Shown: piece by piece, positions 25,537-34,500 of the stretch
Position numbering within the stretch: the first letter of the stretch is position 1
How the letters are laid out: each line of letters opens with the position of its first letter
From: Bacteroidia bacterium
Lineage (GTDB): Bacteria; Bacteroidota; Bacteroidia; Chitinophagales; Chitinophagaceae
Assembly (NCBI GenBank): GCA_030426665.1
Contig: JAUHYD010000016.1
Span: 45,797 to 109,796, forward strand
Length of the DNA: 64,000 nt
Reading direction: 5' to 3'
Position numbers and translations under genes: made by a program
Notes under the pieces: generated by a model
Databases searched by the model: none
Seen by the model: the letters and a program-made list of their open reading frames with translations, nothing else
Told to the model about the DNA's origin: nothing

Positions 25537-26940
25537 ATGACAACAGAAAAAATAAAGTTTGGAACAGATGGCTGGCGGGCAATAATCGCAAAGGAATATA
25601 CCGTTTATAACGTAGGTCGGGTAAGTAAGGGGCTGGCAGATTGGTTGTTGCCACAGCATAAAAATCCGGTGGTGGTAGTAGGGCATGATTGTCGCTTTGG
25701 CGGTAAGATGTTTGCAGAAGCTGCTGCCTCTGTGTTGTGTGCGAACGGAGTGAAGGTATTGCTTGCGGATGGCTTTGTAAGTACGCCTATGATTTCATTA
25801 GGTGTATTGAAGATGAATGCCCATCAGGGAGTAGTGATTACTGCTTCTCACAATCCTCCTTCATACAATGGTTATAAGCTGAAAGGGGCTCATGGCGGAC
25901 CGTCAAGCCCTAAAGATATCGCAGCAGTAGAAAACTGCATTCCTGACGAGGTGGATATGCCTGAGCAGTCTTTGGCCTATTGGGAGGAAAAGGGATTGCT
26001 TGAGTATATAGCGCTTGAGGAGATGTACAACAATTACCTTAAAGATAAGTTTGACTTTGATGCGCTTTCTAAATCACCTTTTAAGATAGCTTATGATGCT
26101 ATGTATGGTGCAGGGCAAAACACTGTGAGAAAACTGTTGCCGGGTGCGGTGTTGGTGCATTGTGAAGATAATCCCGGTTTTAAAGGACAAGCACCTGAGC
26201 CGTTGCATAAAAACTTAACAGAGCTGGCAAATATGATGGCTACCACTCCGGAGCTGAAAATAGGACTGGCTACTGATGGCGATGCGGACAGAATAGGTTT
26301 GTACGACGAAGACGGACACTTTGTTGATGCACACAATATTCTCTTGTTGCTGATACATTATCTGCATAAGTACAAGGGCATGACCGGAAAAGTGGTAATA
26401 GCATTTTCTGTGACCGACAGAGTGAAGCGTTTGTGCGATCATTACGGTTTAGAAGTTGAGGTTACTAAGATTGGGTTTAAGTACATCAGTGAGATAATGG
26501 TACATGAAGATGTGCTGGTAGGCGGAGAAGAGAGTGGTGGAATTGCAGTGAAGGGGCATATTCCAGAGCGTGATGGTATCTATGATGGGTTGGCATTGTA
26601 CGAGTTCATGACCACCACAGGCAAAACCCTGAAAGAGCTATGCGAAGAGGTATATGACATCGTAGGTAGGTTTGTATATGATCGTCATGACCTGCGTATA
26701 GATAATGACAAGAAGAATGCCATTATCACTAAGGCTGCTGAAGGAGGATATACACAATTTGGTAAATATACTTTTAGTCGTACGGAGTCGATAGATGGGG
26801 TTAAATATCACTTAGATAACGGAGGTTGGGTAATGCTGCGTGCTTCAGGTACAGAGCCACTACTACGTGTATATGCCGAAGGAAACAGTACGGAAGAAAC
26901 AGCCGACATACTTAAGGATGTGAAAGCGACGATACTGTAA
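25537..26940 (+). CDS. phosphoglucomutase/phosphomannomutase family enzyme
   Basis: The ATG at 25537 is chosen because TTEKIKFGTDGWRAIIAKE is the normal beginning of the family, and the upstream part of the frame lies across the promoter. The 467-residue product has the phosphoserine loop VITASHNPPSYNGYKLKG with Ser104, the metal-binding DGDADRIG loop, the sugar-binding GGEESGGIAVKGH and the phosphate-binding RASGTEPLLRVYAE. It interconverts hexose 1- and 6-phosphates. Whether glucose, mannose or glucosamine phosphate is preferred cannot be read from the motifs. It is followed by a terminator. Confidence 0.9.
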   Translation: MTTEKIKFGTDGWRAIIAKEYTVYNVGRVSKGLADWLLPQHKNPVVVVGHDCRFGGKMFAEAAASVLCANGVKVLLADGFVSTPMISLGVLKMNAHQGVVITASHNPPSYNGYKLKGAHGGPSSPKDIAAVENCIPDEVDMPEQSLAYWEEKGLLEYIALEEMYNNYLKDKFDFDALSKSPFKIAYDAMYGAGQNTVRKLLPGAVLVHCEDNPGFKGQAPEPLHKNLTELANMMATTPELKIGLATDGDADRIGLYDEDGHFVDAHNILLLLIHYLHKYKGMTGKVVIAFSVTDRVKRLCDHYGLEVEVTKIGFKYISEIMVHEDVLVGGEESGGIAVKGHIPERDGIYDGLALYEFMTTTGKTLKELCEEVYDIVGRFVYDRHDLRIDNDKKNAIITKAAEGGYTQFGKYTFSRTESIDGVKYHLDNGGWVMLRASGTEPLLRVYAEGNSTEETADILKDVKATIL

Positions 26941-26964
26941 ATAAGCATCGGAAATTGGATTGCG

Positions 26965-27002
26965 AAAGGGAAGCGGTTGAATTCAATCGTTTCCCTTTTT
27001 GT
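26965..27002 (+). terminator. rho-independent terminator after the phosphohexomutase gene
   Basis: Near-perfect long hairpin (AAAGGGAAGCGGTTGAA with TTCAATCGTTTCCCTTT, only G-T mismatches) running into a T-tract. The convergent globin gene ends 15 bases further on, and the A-rich arm could also serve in that direction. Confidence 0.8.
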
Positions 27003-27016
27003 TATTAAGGTCGTGG

Positions 27017-27412
27017 TCAATTTAATGTATCAAAACCACTTCTGCTCATTTCTATTTTCATGTTGATGAGGTTTGCCATCAGTGCCGCTTTGTTCTTCGC
27101 CATGTCGGCAATCTCCCCGATAAAGAGGCTGTCGACAGTTGCATTCCAGAGTGTAATCCAGTGATCGAAGTGGTGTTTGTTCATAGGCTTCACCTTGTCC
27201 GCTTCTATGTGTTTTCTTACCGGGTTGCCGGCATATCCGGGTTGGCTGAAAAGTACCATATCCCAGAAGTTGTACATAATCGGGAGGTGGTGGCTCCAGT
27301 CAGATCCTATGATGGTCATGAATATATCTCCGAGCGTATCGTCGGTCTTGACCTTGTCATAAAAGGTGTCTACAAGAGTAATGATGTCGTCTTTGTTTTC
27401 AATGTCTTTCAT
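27017..27412 (-). CDS. group III truncated haemoglobin
   Basis: 131 residues with the truncated-globin pattern: IITLVDTFYDKVKTDDTLGDIF, then SHHLPIMYNFWDMVLFSQPGY, and the proximal (F8) histidine in NKHHFDHWITLWNATVD. The short CD region and these motifs fit group III (Ctb/trHbP), which has been linked to handling of oxygen or nitric oxide. It has no operon partner; the RNase P RNA gene lies upstream in the opposite direction. Confidence 0.9.
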   Translation of the reverse strand: MKDIENKDDIITLVDTFYDKVKTDDTLGDIFMTIIGSDWSHHLPIMYNFWDMVLFSQPGYAGNPVRKHIEADKVKPMNKHHFDHWITLWNATVDSLFIGEIADMAKNKAALMANLINMKIEMSRSGFDTLN

Positions 27413-27526
27413 GTTGTGGCTTGTTGCCTCAAAGTTAGCGGAATGTATGGTATTAGAAGGGTAGGGCTGTCGATTTTAAATGAACAGGGTATTGGAAGTA
27501 CATCAGAGAGTTAGTTGAATACATCG

Positions 27527-27534
27527 TACTTTTG
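27527..27534 (+). promoter_or_regulatory. -7 box TACTTTTG of rnpB
   Basis: Consensus -7 box ending five bases before the 5' strand of RNase P helix P1, which is the expected distance to the transcription start. Confidence 0.6.
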
Positions 27535-27538
27535 CGCG

Positions 27539-27903
27539 GTCACAATGCCGGGTTATCGCCTGTATCGCAGGATATTGGAGGAAAGTCCGGACAACAATGA
27601 GCAGCGCACTACCTAACGGGTAGGCGTCCGGTGAAAGCCGGGCGACAGACAGTGCCACAGAAAATAACCGCCCCGATTCGTTGGGGTAAGGGTGAAAAAG
27701 TAGTGTAAGAGACTACGGCGTAGCCTGGTAACAGGTTGCGGGGGTAAACCTTGCGTGTTGAAATGCCGAATAAGCATACGATTGAGGGTGGCTCGCCCGA
27801 TGTGTGTGGGTTGGCAGCGAGAGGTAATGTGTGAGCATTATCCCAGATAAATGATAACCCCTTCTGAAAAGAAGGACAGAATCCGGCTTACAGGCATTGT
27901 GAC
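27539..27903 (+). ncRNA. rnpB: RNase P RNA, bacterial class A
   Basis: The catalytic RNA that removes tRNA 5' leaders. Helix P1 is a perfect 11-bp pairing of GTCACAATGCC (27539-27549) with GGCATTGTGAC (27893-27903). Conserved blocks are present in order: GAGGAAAGTCCGGAC, ACAGAAAATAACCGCC, AGGGTGAAAAAGTAG, GCGAGAGGTAA, AGATAAATGATAACC and GACAGAATCCGGCTTACAGG. P1 is followed by ATTTTTT, so it probably doubles as the terminator. Confidence 0.96.
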
Positions 27904-27924
27904 ATTTTTTACCCGAGTGCTACT

Positions 27925-28296
27925 TTAGCAAGTATGTAGCGGATTTTCGTAATTGTCTGATTGATCTTCGGTTACGGCTGCATCTATACATTTAAAGTCT
28001 TTTTCCAGCAGCAGGTACAGACTATCCCCATCTCCGAGCGGTAGTGTGTGGTCAAACCCGACTACCTCATTTGTCGCCCAGTCTGCTACTGCCGACTCCG
28101 GCACATACATGGTTATCGTGCTTCCTGTAATAGCAGCCGATAGATTGTCAATGTCATTTTTCGTTTTGAGCGAATAAAGAAATGCCCCGTTAGGGAAGTG
28201 GGTAGACTCTTCAATATTGCCTTGCTTTGCGAGTGTCTCTACTTCTGTTTTCGATAGCCTTATTCTTACTGAATTTCCTTTTATGCGTATTTTCAT
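27925..28296 (-). CDS. small protein linked to fdhD, DUF7009-like
   Basis: The frame extends upstream to 28404 inside fdhD, but the ATG at 28296 (KIRIKGNSVRIRLSKTEVETL) is the sensible start. It gives 123 residues and leaves a 29-base gap to fdhD. The beginning resembles small proteins of the DUF7009 family as I recall them, which are often found beside molybdenum-cofactor or formate dehydrogenase genes. Function is unknown. It is probably co-transcribed with fdhD. Confidence 0.6.
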   Translation of the reverse strand: MKIRIKGNSVRIRLSKTEVETLAKQGNIEESTHFPNGAFLYSLKTKNDIDNLSAAITGSTITMYVPESAVADWATNEVVGFDHTLPLGDGDSLYLLLEKDFKCIDAAVTEDQSDNYENPLHTC

Positions 28297-28325
28297 GATA
28301 GTTTCTTTATGCAGATTTCTGAATG

Positions 28326-29147
28326 CTAAATTACAACTCTTTGTCCACCTGTATAGATATTGAATCGTTTGTCTCTCAGGAAGCCAATTAGTGTCATGCC
28401 CCACTCATCTGCCATTTGCACAGCCAGGCTGGAAGGAGCTCCTACAGCGGCAACTACCTTAATGCCAGCCATTGCGGACTTTTGTATGAGTTCAAAGCTG
28501 CTTCTACCGCTCAGAAGCAGCATGTGTTGGTTGAGCGGAATAAGTCCGTCGTGCAGTGCTCGCCCAATAAGTTTGTCGAGTGCATTGTGCCGGCCTGCGT
28601 CTTCATTGGTAAGTAATAAGTTGCCTGATAAATCGAAAAGTGCACATGCGTGAATGCCGCCGGTATGTTCAAATACAGCTTGTCGATTACGGAGTATATC
28701 GGGCAGCGTATAGAGTAGCGATGCCGGAATCGTAATGTCATCTTTAGTGTCTAAAATATTACAAGCAACCTGTACGGCCTCGATAGAAGACTTGCCGCAG
28801 ACTCCGCAGCTGGACGTGGTATAAAAGTTTCGTTCCAGCTTGCTGATGTCTGGTGTTATGTTGTCGTGAAGTGTGACTATGACTACGTTTTTATTATCCA
28901 GTTCTTCGATACTTGCTACTTCGTTAATGTTTTGAATGATGCCTTCTGTGAACAGGAAACCCGTAGACAGAAGCGCGTCTTGCCCCGGAGTGCGCATGGT
29001 TACAGATATGCTCTTTGTTGTATATCCTTTTGAGGCTTTGTATCTGAGTCTGATTTCCAGAGGTTCTTCAGTAACGACCATGTCGTCGGTAGTTGAGGAT
29101 GTGCCCTCTGTTACTTTTATTATCTGTTTTGATACCGCAGGTTGCAT
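28326..29147 (-). CDS. fdhD: formate dehydrogenase accessory sulfurtransferase FdhD
   Basis: FdhD carries sulfur from a cysteine desulfurase to the molybdenum cofactor of formate dehydrogenases. The key cysteine motif is TTSSCGVCGKSS; EDAGRHNALDKLIG and LLLSGRSSFELIQKSAMAGI are family blocks. The length of 273 residues is normal. The ATG at 29147 lies three bases after a -7 box TAAATTTG, so the slightly longer TTG-started frame is rejected. No formate dehydrogenase is in the window. Confidence 0.93.
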   Translation of the reverse strand: MQPAVSKQIIKVTEGTSSTTDDMVVTEEPLEIRLRYKASKGYTTKSISVTMRTPGQDALLSTGFLFTEGIIQNINEVASIEELDNKNVVIVTLHDNITPDISKLERNFYTTSSCGVCGKSSIEAVQVACNILDTKDDITIPASLLYTLPDILRNRQAVFEHTGGIHACALFDLSGNLLLTNEDAGRHNALDKLIGRALHDGLIPLNQHMLLLSGRSSFELIQKSAMAGIKVVAAVGAPSSLAVQMADEWGMTLIGFLRDKRFNIYTGGQRVVI

Positions 29148-29150
29148 AAC

Positions 29151-29158
29151 CAAATTTA
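29151..29158 (-). promoter_or_regulatory. -7 box TAAATTTG three bases before the fdhD start
   Basis: Minus-strand match to TAnnTTTG. The predicted transcription start falls at or next to the ATG at 29147, so the mRNA is likely leaderless. Confidence 0.5.
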
Positions 29159-29204
29159 CGTATTAAATGTGGGCTAGCGGATATTAGTAGATGAACAGAT
29201 TGAT

Positions 29205-29212
29205 TAATTTTG
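29205..29212 (+). promoter_or_regulatory. -7 box TAATTTTG of the NUDIX gene
   Basis: Consensus -7 box 18 bases before the ATG at 29231, divergent from the fdhD promoter. Confidence 0.45.
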
Positions 29213-29230
29213 CGCCCAAAGCATTTCTGT

Positions 29231-29806
29231 ATGATGTATAAAGGTCAATTGGAGGTTATGTGCAATGGCTATCTGGCACAATACCCTGCAGAGCAGCAAA
29301 GGGTCAGTTTATTTCGGGAGTTCCTGGAACGTACGACTGACGAGGGTTTGTATCATCGAAAGAATTTTGGTGGTCATATTACCACAAGTGCTTTTATTGT
29401 TGACAGGGACAGATTGGAGCTACTGCTGTTGAAACACAAGTCATTGGAGCGATGGTTGCAGCCCGGTGGGCATACAGAAGAAGATGCAACGCTAGTAGCA
29501 TCAGCGAAGCGAGAGGCGGTTGAGGAGACGGGAATTAAATCCGATGAGTTGCGATACGTTCAAACCGGTAAAGATGCCGAGGTTCCGTTTGATATAGATA
29601 GCCACTATATTCCGGCAAACCCTAAGAAAGATGAAGCAGGACACTATCATCACGATATTAGATATGTGTTTGCATACTCCGGTGCCAGATCCAATCAATT
29701 TAATGAGCAGGAGGCAACCGGTATGAAATGGATTGCGTTTGATGCGTTGGTTGACGATGAGGTATTTGGAGTAGTGATTAGTAAGATGTCTATTATGCTA
29801 AAGTAA
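29231..29806 (+). CDS. NUDIX hydrolase-like protein
   Basis: A 191-residue protein with a NUDIX domain: TTSAFIVDRDRLELLLLKHK, then the NUDIX box GHTEEDATLVASAKREAVEETGI. The box ends in the expected REAVEETGI, but the Glu that should come five residues after its first Gly is Ala. The nearby Glu-Glu pair may compensate, or activity may be altered. NUDIX enzymes split nucleoside diphosphates linked to another group. ATGs at 29231 and 29234 are both possible starts, and the -7 box upstream excludes the longer TTG-started frame. Confidence 0.8.
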   Translation: MMYKGQLEVMCNGYLAQYPAEQQRVSLFREFLERTTDEGLYHRKNFGGHITTSAFIVDRDRLELLLLKHKSLERWLQPGGHTEEDATLVASAKREAVEETGIKSDELRYVQTGKDAEVPFDIDSHYIPANPKKDEAGHYHHDIRYVFAYSGARSNQFNEQEATGMKWIAFDALVDDEVFGVVISKMSIMLK

Positions 29807-29821
29807 TATCGCCATTCTACA

Positions 29822-29852
29822 TTGCAGTATTTTCAGAACGATAGTACCTTTG
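29822..29852 (+). promoter_or_regulatory. complete Bacteroidota promoter before the barrel gene
   Basis: -33 TTG at 29822-29824, a 20-base spacer and the -7 box TACCTTTG at 29845-29852. The ATG follows six bases later at 29859, so the transcript should be leaderless or nearly so. Confidence 0.65.
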
Positions 29853-29858
29853 CGCCCG

Positions 29859-30590
29859 ATGAGGTTTTTACATTTCTGTTTGTTATTTCTTTTTTTGTCG
29901 TTTGCATCCTTTGCTCAGTTTAATGACACTATTAATTATCATGCGGGGATTGACTCGAAGGGTACTATCAATAGCACTGCTACCAGTCGGTCGTATATTC
30001 TCTCGAATGCGGTAAAATTCGGGATACGTACAAAATCTTTTTCCAGCAACTTCTATGGCAGCTGGCTGTATGGCGAGCAGGACAGGGTTCAAACGAATGA
30101 TGATTATAACGCTACATTGAATTTTAATTTGTACAAGACTTTTCCCAAATTTTACTATTGGGGGTTGGCCAACTTCACATCGAGCTATTCGTTAAAAGTT
30201 AATACGCAATATCAGGGCGGTCTGGGTATAGCTTACAGTATAATGGACACAAAGAAAACGTATCTGAATTTCAGTGACGGCGTCTTGTACGAATACAGCG
30301 ATTTGCAACAGAGCGATTCGGTAACCGATGTTTATTACACTTTCAGGAATTCATTCAGATTGGCTTTCAAGTTTGTAATTAAGGACTTAGTGACGATTAA
30401 CGGGATGGGTTTTTATCAGAACTCGTTATCTAATAGCAAAGACTACATTATAAAGAGTAATGTCGGGCTAAAAATAAAACTAATCAAATGGGTGTCGATA
30501 GGGACGACGCTCAATTACAATAGGTTTAATAGAACAGGTAGAGAGAATCTACTGTTTCAGTATGGTTTGGATATTGATGCCTATTTCTAA
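29859..30590 (+). CDS. DUF481-like outer-membrane beta-barrel protein
   Basis: 243 residues with a signal peptide (FLHFCLLFLFLSFASFAQ) and alternating amphipathic strands to the end. It closes with LLFQYGLDIDAYF, whose aromatic C-terminus fits an outer-membrane barrel. The pattern resembles DUF481 proteins. Function is unknown. The start is set by the promoter six bases upstream. Confidence 0.65.
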   Translation: MRFLHFCLLFLFLSFASFAQFNDTINYHAGIDSKGTINSTATSRSYILSNAVKFGIRTKSFSSNFYGSWLYGEQDRVQTNDDYNATLNFNLYKTFPKFYYWGLANFTSSYSLKVNTQYQGGLGIAYSIMDTKKTYLNFSDGVLYEYSDLQQSDSVTDVYYTFRNSFRLAFKFVIKDLVTINGMGFYQNSLSNSKDYIIKSNVGLKIKLIKWVSIGTTLNYNRFNRTGRENLLFQYGLDIDAYF

Positions 30591-30599
30591 ATCAGGCTA

Positions 30600-31355
30600 T
30601 TATTTTGTAGCTGTATAGAGGGTGGTTACTCCAAATGTTAGTGGTCGTGCCTTTGCATTTCTGAATCCGCAAGAAGTGAGAATATTACAGAATTTTTCTC
30701 CGTCGGGAAATGCATTTACTGATTCCGGCAGGTATGTATAGGCTGTATTGTTTTTTGAGATTAGTTTACCTAGAACAGGCAGAATATTTTTGAAGTAAAA
30801 CTTATAGAGTTGTTTGAAAGGGAAGCTTTGCGGCGTAGAAAACTCCAGTATGGCCAGTTTGCCTCCCGGTTGCAGTACTCTATGCATTTCGCTTAGACCG
30901 TTTTCCAGATGTTCGAAGTTGCGCACGCCGTAGGCACACATAGTTGCGTCGAAAGAGTTGTCAGAAAAGGGTAGTGCTTCGCTATCGCCCAGTTGAAAGC
31001 TAATTTTATTGTCCCTTCCGATGTCTGCAACCTTGGTTTTTCCAACTTCCAGCATTTGGCTGGCAATATCAATGCCCATAATTGTAGCATCGGGGATCGA
31101 TTTTGATGCTGCAATTGCTAAGTCGCCTGTGCCCGTAGCTACGTCGAGTATCGATTTCGGGGATACCGATGCAATTTGTTTTATGGCGATTTTTCTCCAT
31201 ATTTTATCGATGCCAAGGGATAGAAAATGGTTCAGGAAGTCGTATCGCCCGGCGATGTTATTGAACATTTGTGCAACTTGTTCCTTTTTTCCAAGATTTG
31301 AATCGGCATCAGGAACAACTGCTGAGGCAGAGTTTGGTTTGGTAATTGTTGGCAT
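30600..31355 (-). CDS. ubiE: menaquinone/ubiquinone methyltransferase UbiE/MenG
   Basis: The class I SAM methyltransferase that finishes menaquinone synthesis by methylating demethylmenaquinone. It shows VAQMFNNIAGRYDFLNHFLS, the SAM motif ILDVATGTGDLAI, DSEALPFSDNSFD and YGVRNFEHLENGLSEMHRVL, all diagnostic. Menaquinone is the expected quinone in this phylum, so MenG activity is most likely. The ATG at 31355 is chosen because a -7 box TACATTTG lies five bases upstream; the longer frame to 31397 would cross the promoter. Confidence 0.93.
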   Translation of the reverse strand: MPTITKPNSASAVVPDADSNLGKKEQVAQMFNNIAGRYDFLNHFLSLGIDKIWRKIAIKQIASVSPKSILDVATGTGDLAIAASKSIPDATIMGIDIASQMLEVGKTKVADIGRDNKISFQLGDSEALPFSDNSFDATMCAYGVRNFEHLENGLSEMHRVLQPGGKLAILEFSTPQSFPFKQLYKFYFKNILPVLGKLISKNNTAYTYLPESVNAFPDGEKFCNILTSCGFRNAKARPLTFGVTTLYTATK

Positions 31356-31360
31356 TTGTG

Positions 31361-31368
31361 CAAATGTA
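31361..31368 (-). promoter_or_regulatory. -7 box TACATTTG five bases before the ubiE start
   Basis: Minus-strand consensus box; fixes the start codon at 31355 and implies a leaderless transcript. Confidence 0.5.
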
Positions 31369-31562
31369 CGAAGCAGTTGGTAATAGGGAGCAGTCATTTT
31401 TGAATGGAAATGGAAGGAAATATGAAATCTAAGTCATTTTCATATGCTGATAATTATTTGTGTGTTTTGGTGATTTATATTTGTGGTGCAGATTATTTAA
31501 TGCAAAATTATTACCCTAAATTTGTATTATAAAAACCAAATAGTTTCTAAAATTATTTTTTT

Positions 31563-34500
31563 ATGAGATACATCTATCTATCATTGTTGATGCTGTGTCT
31601 GGGATTTGCGGGTTATAGCCAAACCGCCACCCAGTACGTTTTTTCGAGAACTTCCGGTACGGTTACTGATATATCGGGAGAGTCAGGTGTTGTGCTTCCG
31701 CCAACAATAACCGCGGATGACAATGTGATAACGGGGGTACCCATCGGGTTTTCCTTTGTTTATTGCGGTGTCACGTATACACAGTTGTCGGCAAACTCAA
31801 ACGGGTTTATGTCTCTGGCCAACTCGACATTAGGTGGCTATCCGTCATATAGCAATAATTCTGGCAATATAGGCTCGATTGCTTCTGGTGAAGGCTTGTT
31901 GATGCCTCGATGGGATGACCTTAACGGAAGCGGCAAAACAGCGTATTATGTTACGACCGGAACTGCTCCAAACCGTGTATTTACTTTTCAGTGGGGGGAT
32001 AATTCGAACGGATGGGGTTCGTGGTCAGGTTCCGGGGAAGGAATGTTCCAGGTAAAATTGTTTGAATCGTCAAATGTCATTCAGTTTTTATATGGGGCCG
32101 TTACTACAACTTACAGTGGTAACTCAGCAACAATAGGAATAGCCAGTAGCACCTCTAATTACCAGACACTTTCCTCTGCCGGGGCTACTTCTACAACAAC
32201 AGGATTTACGACGACTCTTAGTGGGAATATTGCTGAAAACAGCATTATGACCTGGACGCCTCCGCCATTTGTTTCATCATCTCCGGCAACGATGTCTTTT
32301 TCCACAGGAACAGGCACATCCTCTGCATCTGAAGATGCGAGTTTGGTAGCTTACGGGCTGACCTCCGGATTTGTGACAGTGAATGCACCTGCTAACTTTG
32401 AAATTTTTAATGGTTCTACCTGGGTGTCAAGTATGAACATTACAACTGTTCCGGCCGGGGCAGGTTCTTATATAAACACAACATTCGGAGTTCGTTTTAC
32501 TGCTCCGGTTACCGCTGGTCCTTATTCCGGTAACGTTACACTTGCAAGTGCCGGAGCTACTACGCAGAATATTGCATTGAGCGCTGATGCGTTGCCAATG
32601 TGTTCGGGAACACCTTTAACGGGTGTTGTTTCCGGTACTGCCACAAGTGGGGCGTGTTCGCCATATAATACCGATTTGTCGTTGATAGGCGGAACGTCGG
32701 GTGTTGGTGGACTTACTTATCAGTGGCAGTCGTCGCCAGATGGTGTTGCCCCCTACACAGATGTAGTTGGTGCTACTAACGCAACGTATACAGCTACTGT
32801 TGGCTCAGCTGTTTATTATCGCGCAAACCTAGGCTGTACGGTAAGTGGTATGTCTGCAACATCGCCGGGTGCGGCATTTACTTATACGGCACCTCCGGTT
32901 GCAATTTCCGGAACTGCGGTTGTTTGTGAAGGACAGACCACAACACTCAGCAACGCAACATCCGGCGGTACCTGGACGAGCAGTAATACAGCAGTGGCTA
33001 CTGTTGGCTCGGCAACCGGAGAAGTGATGGGTGTATCTGCGGGAACTGTTGATATTATATATACGGTGACTGCGTCCGGTTGTACTGCAACGCAGACTGT
33101 TACGGTAAATACGTCACCAACACCAATAGTAGTAACTCCGTCGACCACAACTATATGTAGTGGTAGCAGTGCAATGATAAATGCTTCTTCAAGCTTTCCT
33201 GCTACTTCTACTGAATCTTCGGGTTCACTTACACTAACAATACCGGATTCGAACCCGGTAGGGCTTGCTGAAAGCCTGAATGTGAATTTACCGGCCGGTT
33301 CAATTATAACGGGAGTGTCTGTTAATTTCAATGTATCTCATACATATGATTACGACCTGATTATAAACTTGTCTGCGCCCAACGGGAATACTTTAAACCT
33401 ATGTAACCAATCAGGAGGAAGTGGCGACAACTTTACTAATACTACAGTAACGTCGGCCGGTGGAGCAAGTTTTGGTTCCTCTTCAGCGCCATTCACGGGC
33501 ACTTACGGAGCGACCGGAGCAATGGGTGTTGGTGCTACCGGGTTTAGCTCCAACAGTTCGTCGTTTTCAGATCTGTTCAGTGTTCCAAACGGTGACTGGA
33601 CATTGAGTTTCTCAGATAATGCCGGCGGCGATGAAGGCACATTTCTTGGTTGGAGTATAACTATCGACTATACAATTCCTCCTGTAATGGAATGGGCGCC
33701 TAATACTGACTTATACACAGATGCCGGTATGGCAACTCCTTACACAGGAGGTGGAGCCGGTACGTTGTATGCTGCACCGACAACTCCCGGTCTAACTCCG
33801 GTTGTTACCGTGTATACAATTTCTACTACGGTTGCCGGTTGTTCTGCAACAGCTACCGCTACAGTTACTACTAATCCAACCCCTGAGGCAATAACAGGTA
33901 CATTGAATGCATGTGTCAGCACTACAAGTGCTCTGGCTGATGCTACACCAGGTGGTGTTTGGAGTACAAGTTCTGCGATAGCTTCGGTAGACGGAAGTGG
34001 CGTGGTTACTGCCGGCAGTGTAGCCGGAACTACCACGGTTAGTTATGCTTTGGGTAGTTGTGCTGCCACCGCAACGTTTATTGTAAATGGTGGCCCTGGT
34101 GTAACTACGGGTACACATACATTATGCACCGGAACTACTACTACCTTGTCTAATCCAGGTGGCGTAGGTAGCTGGACGAGTGCAAGCCCTTCAATAGCTA
34201 CAGTTGATCCTACGACAGGTGTTGTGAGTGGTATAGCAGCTGGTACTGCTGTTATTTCTTATTCTAATGGTTGCGGTGCCGACGTTAGTTCGGTAGTTAC
34301 GGTCAACCAAACACCAGGTGCAATTACCGGCGCCAGTATTTCTTGTGTTGGCTCAACGAATACATTAGCTAATCCTGATGCAGGTGGTACGTGGAGTAGC
34401 ACTAACACTGCTGCTGCAACAATTGATGCCGGTTCAGGTGACGTTTCAGGTGTTGCCACCGGTACGACAACGATAGAATACACTTTAGGTAATGGTTGTG

